Source of the DNA: Granulicella aggregans
Lineage (GTDB): Bacteria; Acidobacteriota; Terriglobia; Terriglobales; Acidobacteriaceae
Length of the DNA stretch: 64,000 nt
Direction: 5' to 3'
Assembly (NCBI RefSeq): GCF_025685565.1
Contig: NZ_JAGSYE010000005.1
Span: 124,001 to 188,000, forward strand
Shown: positions 24,237-33,543 of the stretch, piece by piece
Layout: each line of letters starts with the position of its first letter
How positions within the stretch are numbered: the first letter of the stretch is position 1
Translations under genes and position numbers: made by a program
The notes under the pieces: model-generated
Seen by the model: the letters and a program-made list of their open reading frames with translations, nothing else
What the model was told of the DNA's origin: nothing
Database searches by the model: none

Positions 24237-26162
24237 TTACTCCGTCTTCTTCTTATTCCTCGCCTTCACCTTGAACCAGATCGGGCTTCCGATAAACCCG
24301 AAGTTCTCGCGAATCTGATTTCCCAGGAACCGCTCAAACGAGAAGTGCAGCTTCACATCCTTGTCCGTGAACAACACAAACGTCGGCGGAGCCACCGCAG
24401 CCTGCGTCATGTAATAGATCCGCACACGCTTGTTCATCGGAACGCTGGCTTTCTGGAAGTCGACCTTCTCAAGGAAGCGATTCATCTGGCCCGTCGTCAC
24501 GCGCTTGCGGCGCTCGCGCGAAACCAGCTCCACCTTCTTGAAGACTGACTCGATGTTTTTTCCATCGGCCGCGGAGATGAATAGCAACGGAGCGTAGTCC
24601 AGATACTTCAGCTTGTCGCGAACATCCTGCTCGTAGATCTTCTGGTCGGCAGGAGGTTTGCCGTCGAACAGCCGCATACCGTCGGGACCGACCTTCGTCA
24701 TCAGGTCCCACTTGTTGATGACGATGATGACGCTGCGTCCGCTCTCGTGCGCGTAGCCGCCAATGTTCGCATCGGCAGCGGCAACGCCTTCACCCGCATC
24801 GATGACCAGCAACGAAACGTCCGCCGCTTCAAGGTGCTTCCTCGCCATGATGACCGACAGCTTCTCGGCCATCAGCTTTGTCTTGCCCTTGCGGCGGATG
24901 CCAGCTGTGTCGACGAATCGGAAGTTATGCCCGCCGCGCTCGACCACCTCATCGACGGCATCGCGCGTCGTCCCCGCAATCGGCGAGACAATCGCGCGAT
25001 CGGTGCCGGTCAGCGCATTCAACAGCGTGCTCTTGCCCACATTGGGCCGCCCGATAATGGCGACTTTTGTCTCCTTGTTGTCGTACTCGCCATGCGAGCG
25101 CAGTCGGCGCACCTTTACCGGCGCTGCGTCTGACTCATGCTGCAAAGGCTCCGGCGAAAAGTCCGGCCCGTCCTCATCCTCTTCAAGCTCGTTGTCCGTG
25201 GTCAGCATCACTGCTTCAGGCTCGTGCTCACCTTCTTCGGGAAGCACCTCGAAGACCGCATCGAGCAGATCGCCTATGCCCGATCCATGCTCAGCAGAGA
25301 TCGGCATCACGTTGCGGAAGCCGAGCCGACGGAAGTTCTCCGCGCCCGCCAGAAGAGCATCCGTGTCCATCTTGTTCACGGCGAGGAAGACCGGCTTGCC
25401 ACCGCGCAACAGTAGCCGCGCCAACTCCAGATCAGGCGATGCAAGCTCCGTCCGTCCATCGACGACCATCACAATCGCGTCAGCCTCTTCCAGCGCAACC
25501 TGCGCCTGGCGGAAGATCTCGCTTGGGATCAGCGCTTCGTCATCGGGAATTACGCCGCCGGTATCGACGATGCGCGCATCGCGTCCCATCCACTCGATTT
25601 CGCCGTAGATGCGGTCGCGTGTAATACCCGGCTCGTCGCCGACGATCGAACGCCGCGATCCCGTCAACCGATTGAACAGCGTGCTCTTGCCCACATTGGG
25701 TCGGCCGCAGACCGCGATCAGCGGCAGGTCCGCAGCCTCAGCCGCAACGCCTGTCTCCACCGAGAATCCAGCAGCAATCGCCTCAACGTCGCGCCAGTCG
25801 TCCTCGATCAAGCGCTCGCGGCCAGCCACATTCGCTGAACGCGGCGTCTGCCGTCCAACGATGCCGTCGGCTGGCCGAGCTTCCTTACCGCCACGGCCGG
25901 GTGCCCCATCCATCGCGGCTTTAGTGCGATGGGTGGGCTTTTCCCCCGTCGCAATCGTTTTCTTGGACTCAAACTCCGGCGACCGCCGCGAGATCCTCTT
26001 TGCCGCAGCCTTCTTCGCGGCTGCCGTTGAAATGACCTTGCGCTTGCGCGGATCGACCGCTCCGGTCGTCGGCGTCGACTTCGGCGCGCGCCCCTTCTTG
26101 GGCCGCGTCGCTGCCTGCCGGTGCTTCTTGCCTAATCTCTTCCGATCGTCTTTTTGCGCCAT
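24237..26162 (-). CDS. der: Ribosome-assembly GTPase Der (EngA) with basic N-terminal extension
   Basis: Double-G-domain GTPase needed for 50S subunit maturation. The 641-residue protein has two P-loops, GRPNVGKST at 153-161 and again at 371-379, the matching DTGGVI/DTAGIR and NKMD/NKWD motifs, and the KH-like C-terminal domain. It is ~200 residues longer than E. coli Der. Residues 1-147 are a lysine/alanine-rich extension, and the inter-domain linker (~310-365) is acidic and enlarged. Residues ~74-90 (KPTHRTKAAMDGAPG) are encoded by a palindromic repeat found elsewhere in the window between genes. The extension might contact rRNA, but this is inference. Confidence 0.96.
   Translation of the reverse strand: MAQKDDRKRLGKKHRQAATRPKKGRAPKSTPTTGAVDPRKRKVISTAAAKKAAAKRISRRSPEFESKKTIATGEKPTHRTKAAMDGAPGRGGKEARPADGIVGRQTPRSANVAGRERLIEDDWRDVEAIAAGFSVETGVAAEAADLPLIAVCGRPNVGKSTLFNRLTGSRRSIVGDEPGITRDRIYGEIEWMGRDARIVDTGGVIPDDEALIPSEIFRQAQVALEEADAIVMVVDGRTELASPDLELARLLLRGGKPVFLAVNKMDTDALLAGAENFRRLGFRNVMPISAEHGSGIGDLLDAVFEVLPEEGEHEPEAVMLTTDNELEEDEDGPDFSPEPLQHESDAAPVKVRRLRSHGEYDNKETKVAIIGRPNVGKSTLLNALTGTDRAIVSPIAGTTRDAVDEVVERGGHNFRFVDTAGIRRKGKTKLMAEKLSVIMARKHLEAADVSLLVIDAGEGVAAADANIGGYAHESGRSVIIVINKWDLMTKVGPDGMRLFDGKPPADQKIYEQDVRDKLKYLDYAPLLFISAADGKNIESVFKKVELVSRERRKRVTTGQMNRFLEKVDFQKASVPMNKRVRIYYMTQAAVAPPTFVLFTDKDVKLHFSFERFLGNQIRENFGFIGSPIWFKVKARNKKKTE
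25899..25941. repeat. Palindromic repeat (GGGTGCCCCATCC family) inside der
   Basis: CGGGTGCCCCATCCATCGCGG ... GCGATGGGTGGG is an imperfect inverted repeat matching the copies at 43309, 47842 and 52957. Here it lies in frame within the N-terminal extension of Der and is translated on the reverse strand. Confidence 0.75.
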
Positions 26163-26228
26163 TGTTCACCCTTCTTGCCCAACGCGAATCAATGCGCGCA
26201 GACCTCACCCTCTATTATAGGAACGATC

Positions 26229-26699
26229 GTGAAAATACCTGCAAAGAAGGCTCTGATTGGAGCAGCTTATGGGATCGCTCTTGTCGCCTTGAGCGTCCTC
26301 ATAGCCGGAGGAGGCGACGGAATTTACCTCGCGGTCGTCATCTCGGAAGCTCCGTTGCCGTTTGCCGCAAGCTTTCCGATGTCTCTTTCAGTGGGGCTGG
26401 TCTCTACTTACAGCCTTTTGGGGCCGCCATTGCTCTGGGCGGGAATAGCCGCCCTCACTCAAACATCCCGGAGATGGATATTTCCTGTAGCTGTTGCGAT
26501 TCACTACGTCTCTGCCGTTCTCTATGTCTCGCACTACTGGAATGACGACTTCAATGATCCGTACCGGAACGTCGTGCAAATTGTCCGCTACGAGGCCCCG
26601 TACCTCCTGACCTTGGCAGCCGTCTACATCTGTGGCCAATTCTGGCTATGGAGTAGCTTCGTAAAATATTCGCCCGGCAAACGCCTCTCCTCCGCCTAG
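26229..26699 (+). CDS. Small membrane protein of unknown function
   Basis: A 156-residue hydrophobic protein with about four membrane segments (residues ~8-25, 40-65, 75-100 and 125-145). The GTG at 26229 (MKIPAKKALIGAAYG) gives a natural basic-then-hydrophobic start; the open frame further upstream overlaps the divergent der start and is not believed. No family recognised. It is followed 28 bases later by the helicase gene and might share its transcript. Confidence 0.6.
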   Translation: MKIPAKKALIGAAYGIALVALSVLIAGGGDGIYLAVVISEAPLPFAASFPMSLSVGLVSTYSLLGPPLLWAGIAALTQTSRRWIFPVAVAIHYVSAVLYVSHYWNDDFNDPYRNVVQIVRYEAPYLLTLAAVYICGQFWLWSSFVKYSPGKRLSSA

Positions 26700-26727
26700 T
26701 CCGCAGATATCATCGACACAGTCCACT

Positions 26728-28821
26728 GTGTCTTCACCCGTTCAAATCGTGCCTGCGCCGCCCGCGAACCCTAATCCTTCCGGCCGCCTGCCCACGCTCA
26801 AGGAGTTCTTCTCTCCCGGCGGCATCCTCGCGGAATCTACCCTCGCCTTCGAGCACCGCCCCGGCCAGTTCGAGATGGCCAAAGCCGTAGAATCCGCCTT
26901 GACCGACAAGCGACACCTCATCGTCGAAGCGGGAACGGGAACAGGGAAGACCCTTGCCTACCTTCTGCCCGCCCTTCGCATCGCCCGCGAGCGCCAGCAG
27001 CGCATCATCATCTCCACCGGCACCAAGAACCTACAGGAGCAGCTCTACTTCAAGGACGTCCCATTCCTCGAATCGCTGCTCGGGCCGCTGAAGGTCTGCT
27101 ACATGAAGGGCCGCGGCAATTATCTTTGCCGCCACAAGCTCTACGCCCTGCGCGCAACGCCGTTACTGAACGGCCTCGAAGAGATCTCGCAGTTCAACGC
27201 CATCAATTCCTGGGAGCGCGACACCCCCACCGGCGACCGCGCCGAGATTGACGAGCTCCCCGAGAACTCCCCACTCTGGCACAAGCTCGACGCTCGCACC
27301 GAGGCCTGTCTTGGCCAGTCCTGCCCGGACTGGGAGCGCTGCTTCGTCACCGGCATGCGGCGCAAGGCGCTTGAGTCCGACATCGTCATTGTCAACCACC
27401 ATCTCTTCTTCGCCGACCTCGCCATCAAGCAGCAGGCTGCCGGAGCGCAGGACGCCGGCATCCTGCCCGAAGCCGCAGCCGTCATCTTCGACGAGGCCCA
27501 CGAGCTCGAAGCGGTCGCCAGCAACTACTTTGGCATCGGCCTCTCTACACAGCGCTTCGACGAACTCACCCGAGACATCGAGCTGATGCTCAAGTCCAAG
27601 GACGCGCTCTCCAGCTCCATCACCAGCGCCTGCACTAGCCTGCACGACCGCGCCCGTCTCTTCTTTGCCGCCCTGCCTTCTGATAGCAACGCGAACATCG
27701 GTCGCATGCCCTTCGACCGCCGCGTGGACTTCCTCGAAGAGAGCGGCGACTCCTACACGGCCACGCTCAACGCGCTCACCCGGCTCGAAGGCGAACTCGA
27801 GCGCGTGAAGAACGTCGACGAGATTCCCGGACTGCGCAACCGCGCCTCGGACATCCGTCGCAGTCTGAACTTCCTGCTCGAATCGACCGACCGCAACACT
27901 GTCTTCTGGATCGAGCGCCGAGCTGTCGGAGGAGTGAAGAACCTGGCCCGCGCCCCACACGCTCCCGCTTTCAACACGCACCTGCAGGCGACGCCCATCG
28001 ACGTCTCGGAGCTACTCGCTACCTCGCTCTTCGATGCTTACAGCTCCGTCGTCCTCACCTCGGCGACCCTCACTGTAGCTTCCACGCCCAGCGCCAATCA
28101 GCAACCGCAGGAGAGCACCGGCGCTGGCTTCGACCACATCCGCAAGCGCCTCGGCCTTGTCTCGGCGCGCGAACTCGTCGTGCCCAGCCACTTCAACTAC
28201 CAGAAGCAGGCGCTGCTGTACCTTCCGCCCAACCTGCCCATCCCCAGCGACCCCGACTTTGCACCACGCGCCGCCGAACGCATCCGGAGAGTCCTCGAGA
28301 TCACGCAGGGGCGTGCCTTCTGCCTCTTCACCAGCTACACCGCCATGCGCGACATGCACGAGCGCATCTCCGCCCAACTGCCTTACCCGCTGCTACTCCA
28401 CGGCACCGCCCCACGCCACGTCCTGCTGCAACAGTTCCGGGACACACCCAACGCCGTTCTCTTCGGTACTTCGAGTTTCTGGCAGGGTGTCGACGTGCAG
28501 GGCGAGCAACTCTCCTGCGTCATCATCGACCGCCTCCCCTTCGCCGTACCTTCCGACCCCGTCGTTAAAGCCCGCATGGACGCCATCGAAGCCGAGGGCG
28601 GCAAGCCCTTCTTCGACTACCAGGTCCCCGCCGCCGTCATCACGCTGAAGCAGGGCTTCGGACGGCTGATTCGCTCACTCGATGACCGGGGAGTGCTGAT
28701 GCTGCTCGACCCCCGCATCCAGCGCCAGCGCTACGGAAAGATTTTCCTCGACTCGCTGCCCCCGTATCGCGTCACGCAGGAGATTGGGGATGTGGAAGCT
28801 TTCTTCAACGACCAGCGCTGA
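26728..28821 (+). CDS. DinG/YoaA-type ATP-dependent DNA helicase
   Basis: A 697-residue superfamily 2 helicase of the XPD-like DinG/YoaA group, 5'-3' helicases with an iron-sulfur cluster acting in repair and R-loop removal. EAGTGTGKT at 67-75 is Walker A and DEAH at 255-258 Walker B. Four cysteines at 134, 194, 199 and 205 fit the [4Fe-4S] ligands. SSFWQGVDVQGEQL and QGFGRLIRS are motifs V and VI. The start is a GTG. There is no DEDD exonuclease domain, unlike the DinG of Gram-positive bacteria. Confidence 0.9.
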   Translation: MSSPVQIVPAPPANPNPSGRLPTLKEFFSPGGILAESTLAFEHRPGQFEMAKAVESALTDKRHLIVEAGTGTGKTLAYLLPALRIARERQQRIIISTGTKNLQEQLYFKDVPFLESLLGPLKVCYMKGRGNYLCRHKLYALRATPLLNGLEEISQFNAINSWERDTPTGDRAEIDELPENSPLWHKLDARTEACLGQSCPDWERCFVTGMRRKALESDIVIVNHHLFFADLAIKQQAAGAQDAGILPEAAAVIFDEAHELEAVASNYFGIGLSTQRFDELTRDIELMLKSKDALSSSITSACTSLHDRARLFFAALPSDSNANIGRMPFDRRVDFLEESGDSYTATLNALTRLEGELERVKNVDEIPGLRNRASDIRRSLNFLLESTDRNTVFWIERRAVGGVKNLARAPHAPAFNTHLQATPIDVSELLATSLFDAYSSVVLTSATLTVASTPSANQQPQESTGAGFDHIRKRLGLVSARELVVPSHFNYQKQALLYLPPNLPIPSDPDFAPRAAERIRRVLEITQGRAFCLFTSYTAMRDMHERISAQLPYPLLLHGTAPRHVLLQQFRDTPNAVLFGTSSFWQGVDVQGEQLSCVIIDRLPFAVPSDPVVKARMDAIEAEGGKPFFDYQVPAAVITLKQGFGRLIRSLDDRGVLMLLDPRIQRQRYGKIFLDSLPPYRVTQEIGDVEAFFNDQR

Positions 28822-28837
28822 GCCTCGGTGGCTCAGC
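28817..28837 (+). terminator. Hairpin at the end of the helicase gene
   Basis: GCTGAGCC / GGCTCAGC form an 8-bp stem with a TCGGT loop overlapping the stop codon. No T-run follows, so termination activity is uncertain. Confidence 0.35.
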
Positions 28838-28958
28838 CAATCGTCTCTCGGCCCCACTGCAAATAGGCACATATCAAGACCGATGCCCAGCAGCGGGTCT
28901 TCAAGGGCCGATCCTTCTATTTTCGACGGGAATACCTAGCGTCGACGTCTTTCATGAG

Positions 28959-29588
28959 TCAGTCTTTCTCTTGGGATTTTCCGATGTTGCTGTTGACTAG
29001 CCTCTCGTAATCGCTTTGGAGCTTCTTCAGACGCCCTTCAATCGCTGGGATAATGCCGTCAGGAAACGGCTCACCCACGTCGATCGGATTGAGATCGTAG
29101 GTGTTCGTGGCCCTAAGTGCCCGATAGACTGCGACGTGCCGGATGTAGGCCGCAAAGCCTTCCGCTAGTTCTTCGTCTGCTCCCGCAAGATAGATGTTCG
29201 ATTCGATGAGAGAGACGATCTCCTCTTGATTCTTGATCAAGTAGTTCAGCTCGATCTCACGCCCGATGCGATCCGGAATCCGTGTTGCAGTGTCCGATAA
29301 CTGAGGAATGATCCTCCAAAGCGCGCTATCCTTCACGAAGCGAAAGTAAACCGGCCAATAAAACGAAGAAAGCTGCTTCTCTCGAAATTCGATCTCACGT
29401 GTGCGTTTGTTTTTTTCAATCTCATTTTGGAGGACGACTTTGTCTCTTTCGAGATCAGACATTTTTTTCTGAGCATTTCTATAGTCCTCTAGTCTCCTGC
29501 TTATCCAATAGCCGAGCAGCAGTGCTATGAGAGCAAGAGCCCCCTTGTCAAGAAGCGTCAGAAGTAACTGTTGGTGGAAACTAGTCAT
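28959..29588 (-). CDS. Membrane-anchored coiled-coil protein of unknown function
   Basis: I do not recognise this 209-residue protein. One membrane segment (residues ~12-30) is followed by a charged coiled coil (~32-72, rich in E, K, R and N) and a helical domain with FYWPVYFRFVKDSALWR. Base composition is clearly AT-richer than the flanking genes, with codons rare in the neighbourhood, which suggests recent transfer. It stands alone, reverse-strand, between the helicase and a lipoprotein gene. Short N-terminal membrane anchors with soluble helical domains occur in some phage-defence effectors, but nothing here supports that role directly. Confidence 0.65.
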   Translation of the reverse strand: MTSFHQQLLLTLLDKGALALIALLLGYWISRRLEDYRNAQKKMSDLERDKVVLQNEIEKNKRTREIEFREKQLSSFYWPVYFRFVKDSALWRIIPQLSDTATRIPDRIGREIELNYLIKNQEEIVSLIESNIYLAGADEELAEGFAAYIRHVAVYRALRATNTYDLNPIDVGEPFPDGIIPAIEGRLKKLQSDYERLVNSNIGKSQEKD

Positions 29589-29874
29589 AGCGGCTCGAGC
29601 CCCCTCAGGCGGGGCAATGTATTACAGCAAGGCTCTTTCCCCGATCCGCAATTGAATCATCTGTCCTTGGCCCAGTAAAGGAAATTACGTCTCATTATCT
29701 GACCTGGCAGTACGCTGGCTACAGAGACCTGACCCCGTTTCCCTTGGGACCGCCATCCCCAACCCTACCCACCAGGTCCAAGACCCGTCCTGCCAGACCA
29801 CCCATCTCACCCACTCTAACGCTGTCATAGCAAACTTCGGTAAGATAACGACGTTGTCTCGCAGGAGGCGCAAC

Positions 29875-30966
29875 ATGATCGGCGACCTCTACCTTGTGTC
29901 CCCATCCCTTCCAGCACTGCGGCAAAAGAAACAAGCCCGCATTCTTCCGCTCATGTTGTTGCTGGCGCTCTTCGCTCTCATCGCCTGCGGTGGCGGCGGT
30001 AGTCCTTTGCCTGCTCCCGTTCCCGCCGCGAAGCCCCAGATCGCCTACACCGGCCCCGGAGTCCCCGGCCAGGTCGCTGTCCAGGAGCTCTACACTGCGA
30101 ACCTCGACGGCTCCAACACCGTCGAGATCAAGCAGGACACACTCAACAAGTTCCTCTCCCACTTCTCGCCCGATGGCACCCGCCTCCTCTACACCAAGTT
30201 CCTAGCCGGCAAGTTCGGCGACGTCGCTCCTACCTGCGACATCTTCATCTACAACCTCGCCACCTCCACGGAGACCCGCCTGACCACCACCGGCACCGCC
30301 ATCATGGCCACCTGGTCGCCCGATGGCCAGCACATCGCCTTCGGCACCTACGACGGCACCGGCCTCTACATCATGAATCCCGACGGCACCGGCCAGCACC
30401 TCGTCGGCCAACCCACCGGAGCCATTGACGACCTCGTCTGGCACGACTTCGCCTGGGCTGGGGACAAGTCTGGCGACAACTGGATCTACTTCGTCGTCGA
30501 ACAGACCACCAACAGCTGCCTCAAGGTCCGCCTCGACAAGATCCGTCCGGACGGCACCTCCCGTACCCAGGTCACCGATGGCGGCCCCCACTGCACCCCG
30601 CCCAACATGGAGCCCTACGGCGACGCCGATCCCGGCGTCAGCGCCGACGGCCAGACCGTCTACAGCTCGCGCGGACTCTCGCCCCTGCCCGCCGACCACA
30701 CCCAAACGCTTCGCCATCTCTACGCCTACTCAAGCGCCGCCTACACCCCCGGCAAGGTAGAGAACGACCTCAGCATCGCCACCAAACCCGACTGCACCGT
30801 CGGCGTCCCCAAAGGCTCGCCCGACGGCACTCAGATCCTCGTCTTCCTCTTCTGCCCCAGCGATATGCAGCACGTCGGCGTCACCCTCACCAACCTTGCG
30901 GGCTCTTCGTGGACCTTCATCGCCACCGGCTTCGGTCCGGACTGGAACCCCACCACGCAGCCTTGA
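29875..30966 (+). CDS. TolB-like beta-propeller lipoprotein
   Basis: A 363-residue predicted lipoprotein. A long leader ends in the lipobox LIAC followed by GGGGS. The mature part carries repeated WD40-like PD40 blades with the S-P-D-G pattern: HFSPDGTRLLYTK, TWSPDGQHIAFGT and YIMNPDGTGQ. Such propellers bind proteins or ligands in the periplasm; the partner is unknown. The ATG at 29875 has an AGGAGG seven bases upstream (29863-29869), which settles the start. Confidence 0.82.
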   Translation: MIGDLYLVSPSLPALRQKKQARILPLMLLLALFALIACGGGGSPLPAPVPAAKPQIAYTGPGVPGQVAVQELYTANLDGSNTVEIKQDTLNKFLSHFSPDGTRLLYTKFLAGKFGDVAPTCDIFIYNLATSTETRLTTTGTAIMATWSPDGQHIAFGTYDGTGLYIMNPDGTGQHLVGQPTGAIDDLVWHDFAWAGDKSGDNWIYFVVEQTTNSCLKVRLDKIRPDGTSRTQVTDGGPHCTPPNMEPYGDADPGVSADGQTVYSSRGLSPLPADHTQTLRHLYAYSSAAYTPGKVENDLSIATKPDCTVGVPKGSPDGTQILVFLFCPSDMQHVGVTLTNLAGSSWTFIATGFGPDWNPTTQP

Positions 30967-31066
30967 ATCCTTTCAAAGGGCTGTCGATCTGCCTTCACGA
31001 ACTCCTCTCGTGCGGCGGTCGTACTTCAATCGCAGGAACTTCCTCAAGTATCCTTGTCTAAGCCCC

Positions 31067-31312
31067 ATGGGACGCAACCTCTACATCCTCGCCGCCACGC
31101 TTTTCCTCTTCGCTCTGGTCTCCTGCGGCGTCTCGTTCACCAACATCGCGCAGCAGCCCGGCTCGCCCGGTGACACCTCACTCTGGCGCACCATGGGCCT
31201 CGGGCTCTTCGTCATCTCGTTGTTAGTGACCCTCGGAGGCATCTTTTCCTCGCTCTTCGAGCAGGCGGAGCGCCGCGCCGAAGAAGAGCGCCGCCGCAAG
31301 CGTTCGCGCTGA
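31067..31312 (+). CDS. Small membrane or lipoprotein of unknown function
   Basis: An 81-residue protein with a leader ending in LVSC, which fits a lipobox, a second hydrophobic segment (~46-62) and a charged tail E-Q-A-E-R-R-A-E-E-E-R-R-R-K. It may be a lipoprotein or a two-pass membrane protein. The ATG at 31067 is chosen because the open frame before it has no protein character. Family unknown. It sits between the propeller lipoprotein and queD. Confidence 0.55.
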   Translation: MGRNLYILAATLFLFALVSCGVSFTNIAQQPGSPGDTSLWRTMGLGLFVISLLVTLGGIFSSLFEQAERRAEEERRRKRSR

Positions 31313-31396
31313 TTCACTCCGTAAACCGATACAATCAATGCTGTGGCTGTTCTCCGTTTTATCCGGCCGCGATGCACGAAGGGATCGACGAAAGCA

Positions 31397-31774
31397 ATGT
31401 TTGAAGTCACCGTAGAAGCCGGCTTCTCCTCCGGCCACTACCTGCGCAACTACCAGGGCAAGTGCGAGAATCCGCATGGCCATAACTACAAAATCTTCGT
31501 AACGCTGATCGGCGATCAGCTCGATGAGACGGGCCTTCTTCTCGACTTCAAGCTGCTCAAGAACCTGTTGCGTCCCGTCGTCGACTATCTCGATCACCAG
31601 ATGATCAACGACCTCAAGCCGTTCGACGAGATCAACCCATCCGCTGAAAACCTCGCTCGCTACTTCTACCAGCAGACCGCGCAGCAGCTCAGCGACATGA
31701 CTGGTGGTCGCGTCCGCGTCAAGGACTCTACCATCTACGAGACCGACACCAGCTTCGCCCGCTACTACGAATAG
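31397..31774 (+). CDS. queD: 6-carboxytetrahydropterin synthase QueD
   Basis: Converts dihydroneopterin triphosphate to 6-carboxytetrahydropterin, an early step to the queuosine precursor preQ0. The 125-residue length is typical. GFSSGHYL holds zinc ligand His14, GKCENPHGHNY holds catalytic Cys23 and zinc ligands His27 and His29, and STIYETDTS the conserved glutamate. Another queuosine gene, queG, lies at 56742. A preQ1 riboswitch is not visible upstream. The 3' end is three bases from the convergent GH9 gene. Confidence 0.92.
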   Translation: MFEVTVEAGFSSGHYLRNYQGKCENPHGHNYKIFVTLIGDQLDETGLLLDFKLLKNLLRPVVDYLDHQMINDLKPFDEINPSAENLARYFYQQTAQQLSDMTGGRVRVKDSTIYETDTSFARYYE

Positions 31775-31777
31775 GGC

Positions 31778-33499
31778 CTAGGCCGCTGCCGAATTGGCCG
31801 CAGCCAGTAGAAAGACCAGCGGCGCGTTCCAGTTGATCGCGATCTCGTTGAGCGAGTAAGCGCGTTCGTCGTCGGCCCACATGCGCATGGGTGGAAGCTG
31901 CGGAAGCTCCTTCGCGACTGAATCGCTGCGGCCGGAGTTGGGGCCGCCGGAGAGCAGGCCGGGCCAGGGCTTTTCGATCTTGTCGGCGGCGCTGGGACGG
32001 TGATGTGGGTGCATAAACGGACGTATTCCCAACTGCGTAACCCAGGAGACGCCAAGACAATTGCGACCGACGAGGTAGTCGAGGTTGCTCAACGCGCAGT
32101 CGACGTGATCGCTCTTCCTGGCAATGCGGTGTGCGACAAACAACAGCAGCGACTGGTTTGCGGCAACCGAGTTAGACCCCCAGTTATAGTCACGCAGAGA
32201 CATCGTGTTGCCGTAGCCGTTGGCCTTGCTGCGCAGCACGAGATCATCCGCAGCGCGGAGTGTGGCCTCGCGAATCCTTTGTTTGGCCTCGACCGAGCCA
32301 CCTCGCTCGCTCATCAGATACGTCCAGCAGGCCATTGGCATCACGCCGCCCCATCCGGGCGCGTCGATCCTGAGACCCTTCGCCAGCGCCTGCAGAAATG
32401 CCTTTTCGTACTGCTCTTCGCCCGTCGTGCGCCAGAGTTCGGCTGACGCCCACTCGATCTCATCGCTACAGTCCCTATCGCCATAGCCTCCCGTCGAAAC
32501 GCCAGCAGGGTTGGTGAACTCGACATCAGGATTGGCTTTCGCCCATGTCCACGCGGCCCGCGATGCCTTAAGGCAAAGCTCGGCGAAGTTCGCGTCGAAC
32601 GGGCGGTAGCAGCGCGAGGCGATGGCCATGACGGCTGCCAGATCGGCGGTGGCGCAGGTGCTCTTGTAGGGCGCACTCCCGGTGCCGATGACATAGCTCG
32701 TGAGATGATCGTCCTCCGGCATGATGAAGCCGCAGAAGTGCTCGCTGGTCTGCTTGTGAAAGACACCACCGTCGATGTCCTGAAGAGTGAGCATCCATTC
32801 CAGGTTCCAGCGAATCTCGGCGAGGTGATCGGGCGTTCCCTTGCCGGACTCCGGTATGTCGAGCTTCAGCGTGCGCAGCGCATCGGGATACATCTCCCAC
32901 GCCCATAGCAGCGTGCCGCAGGTGATGCCGGAGTTCACGACGTAGCGGCCGTAGTCGCCGGCATCGTGCCAGCCGCCGTGGCTGGCTAGCTTGCCGGTCT
33001 TGCCCGAGGAAACGTGATAAGCGCCATCGAGGTGGCAGGCAGCGTGACGGTAGCCGCCGCCGAGGTCAACGGCGCAGCCGCAGCGCTGCCCATAATACGA
33101 CCGCATCGTCAGGTAGAGCGCATTCGCATATACGTCGTCGCGGATTGGAAAGGGGGCGCTTAATGCGTTCCCAATCTCGAAGCGGTAGACACCGGATGTC
33201 CTAAGCGCAGAGAAGTCTGCCAGCCGAACCGTGTCCCCAGAAGCTTCGTCCTTTACCGGCGGGGTAAGGTTGCCCTTGAAGGCGACCTTACCGGTCACGT
33301 CATCGTGGATGCGAAAGATTGTTTCGCTCGAACTGACGATGGTGGCAATCTTCGTTCGTGTCGGCTGAAAGCCAAGTTGATTGAAGTACACGCCCTGCGG
33401 TGGACGCGTTTCGGCGAGACTGAAGCCGCGGCTGAGTGACATCGTCGCCGTGGCTGCGAGGTATCTGAGCAGAGATCTGCGTTGCATAGAAAACATCAT
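31778..33499 (-). CDS. Glycoside hydrolase family 9 endoglucanase
   Basis: A 573-residue secreted cellulase-type enzyme hydrolysing beta-1,4-glucans by inversion. The leader QRRSLLRYLAA resembles a Tat signal. Residues ~33-120 form the N-terminal Ig-like domain common in GH9 (GVYFNQLGFQP), and the (alpha/alpha)6 catalytic domain follows. HGGWHDAGDYGRYV near 174-187 holds the catalytic base aspartates, MHPHHRPS the substrate-binding histidine, and LNEIAINWNAPLVF near the C-terminus the general-acid glutamate. It lies 44 bases downstream of the carotenoid operon on the same strand, so some read-through is possible, though the function is unrelated. Confidence 0.92.
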   Translation of the reverse strand: MMFSMQRRSLLRYLAATATMSLSRGFSLAETRPPQGVYFNQLGFQPTRTKIATIVSSSETIFRIHDDVTGKVAFKGNLTPPVKDEASGDTVRLADFSALRTSGVYRFEIGNALSAPFPIRDDVYANALYLTMRSYYGQRCGCAVDLGGGYRHAACHLDGAYHVSSGKTGKLASHGGWHDAGDYGRYVVNSGITCGTLLWAWEMYPDALRTLKLDIPESGKGTPDHLAEIRWNLEWMLTLQDIDGGVFHKQTSEHFCGFIMPEDDHLTSYVIGTGSAPYKSTCATADLAAVMAIASRCYRPFDANFAELCLKASRAAWTWAKANPDVEFTNPAGVSTGGYGDRDCSDEIEWASAELWRTTGEEQYEKAFLQALAKGLRIDAPGWGGVMPMACWTYLMSERGGSVEAKQRIREATLRAADDLVLRSKANGYGNTMSLRDYNWGSNSVAANQSLLLFVAHRIARKSDHVDCALSNLDYLVGRNCLGVSWVTQLGIRPFMHPHHRPSAADKIEKPWPGLLSGGPNSGRSDSVAKELPQLPPMRMWADDERAYSLNEIAINWNAPLVFLLAAANSAAA

Positions 33500-33543
33500 A
33501 GATGTCTACCGGAAATCTCTGTAGACGGCGTGTCAGACGACGA

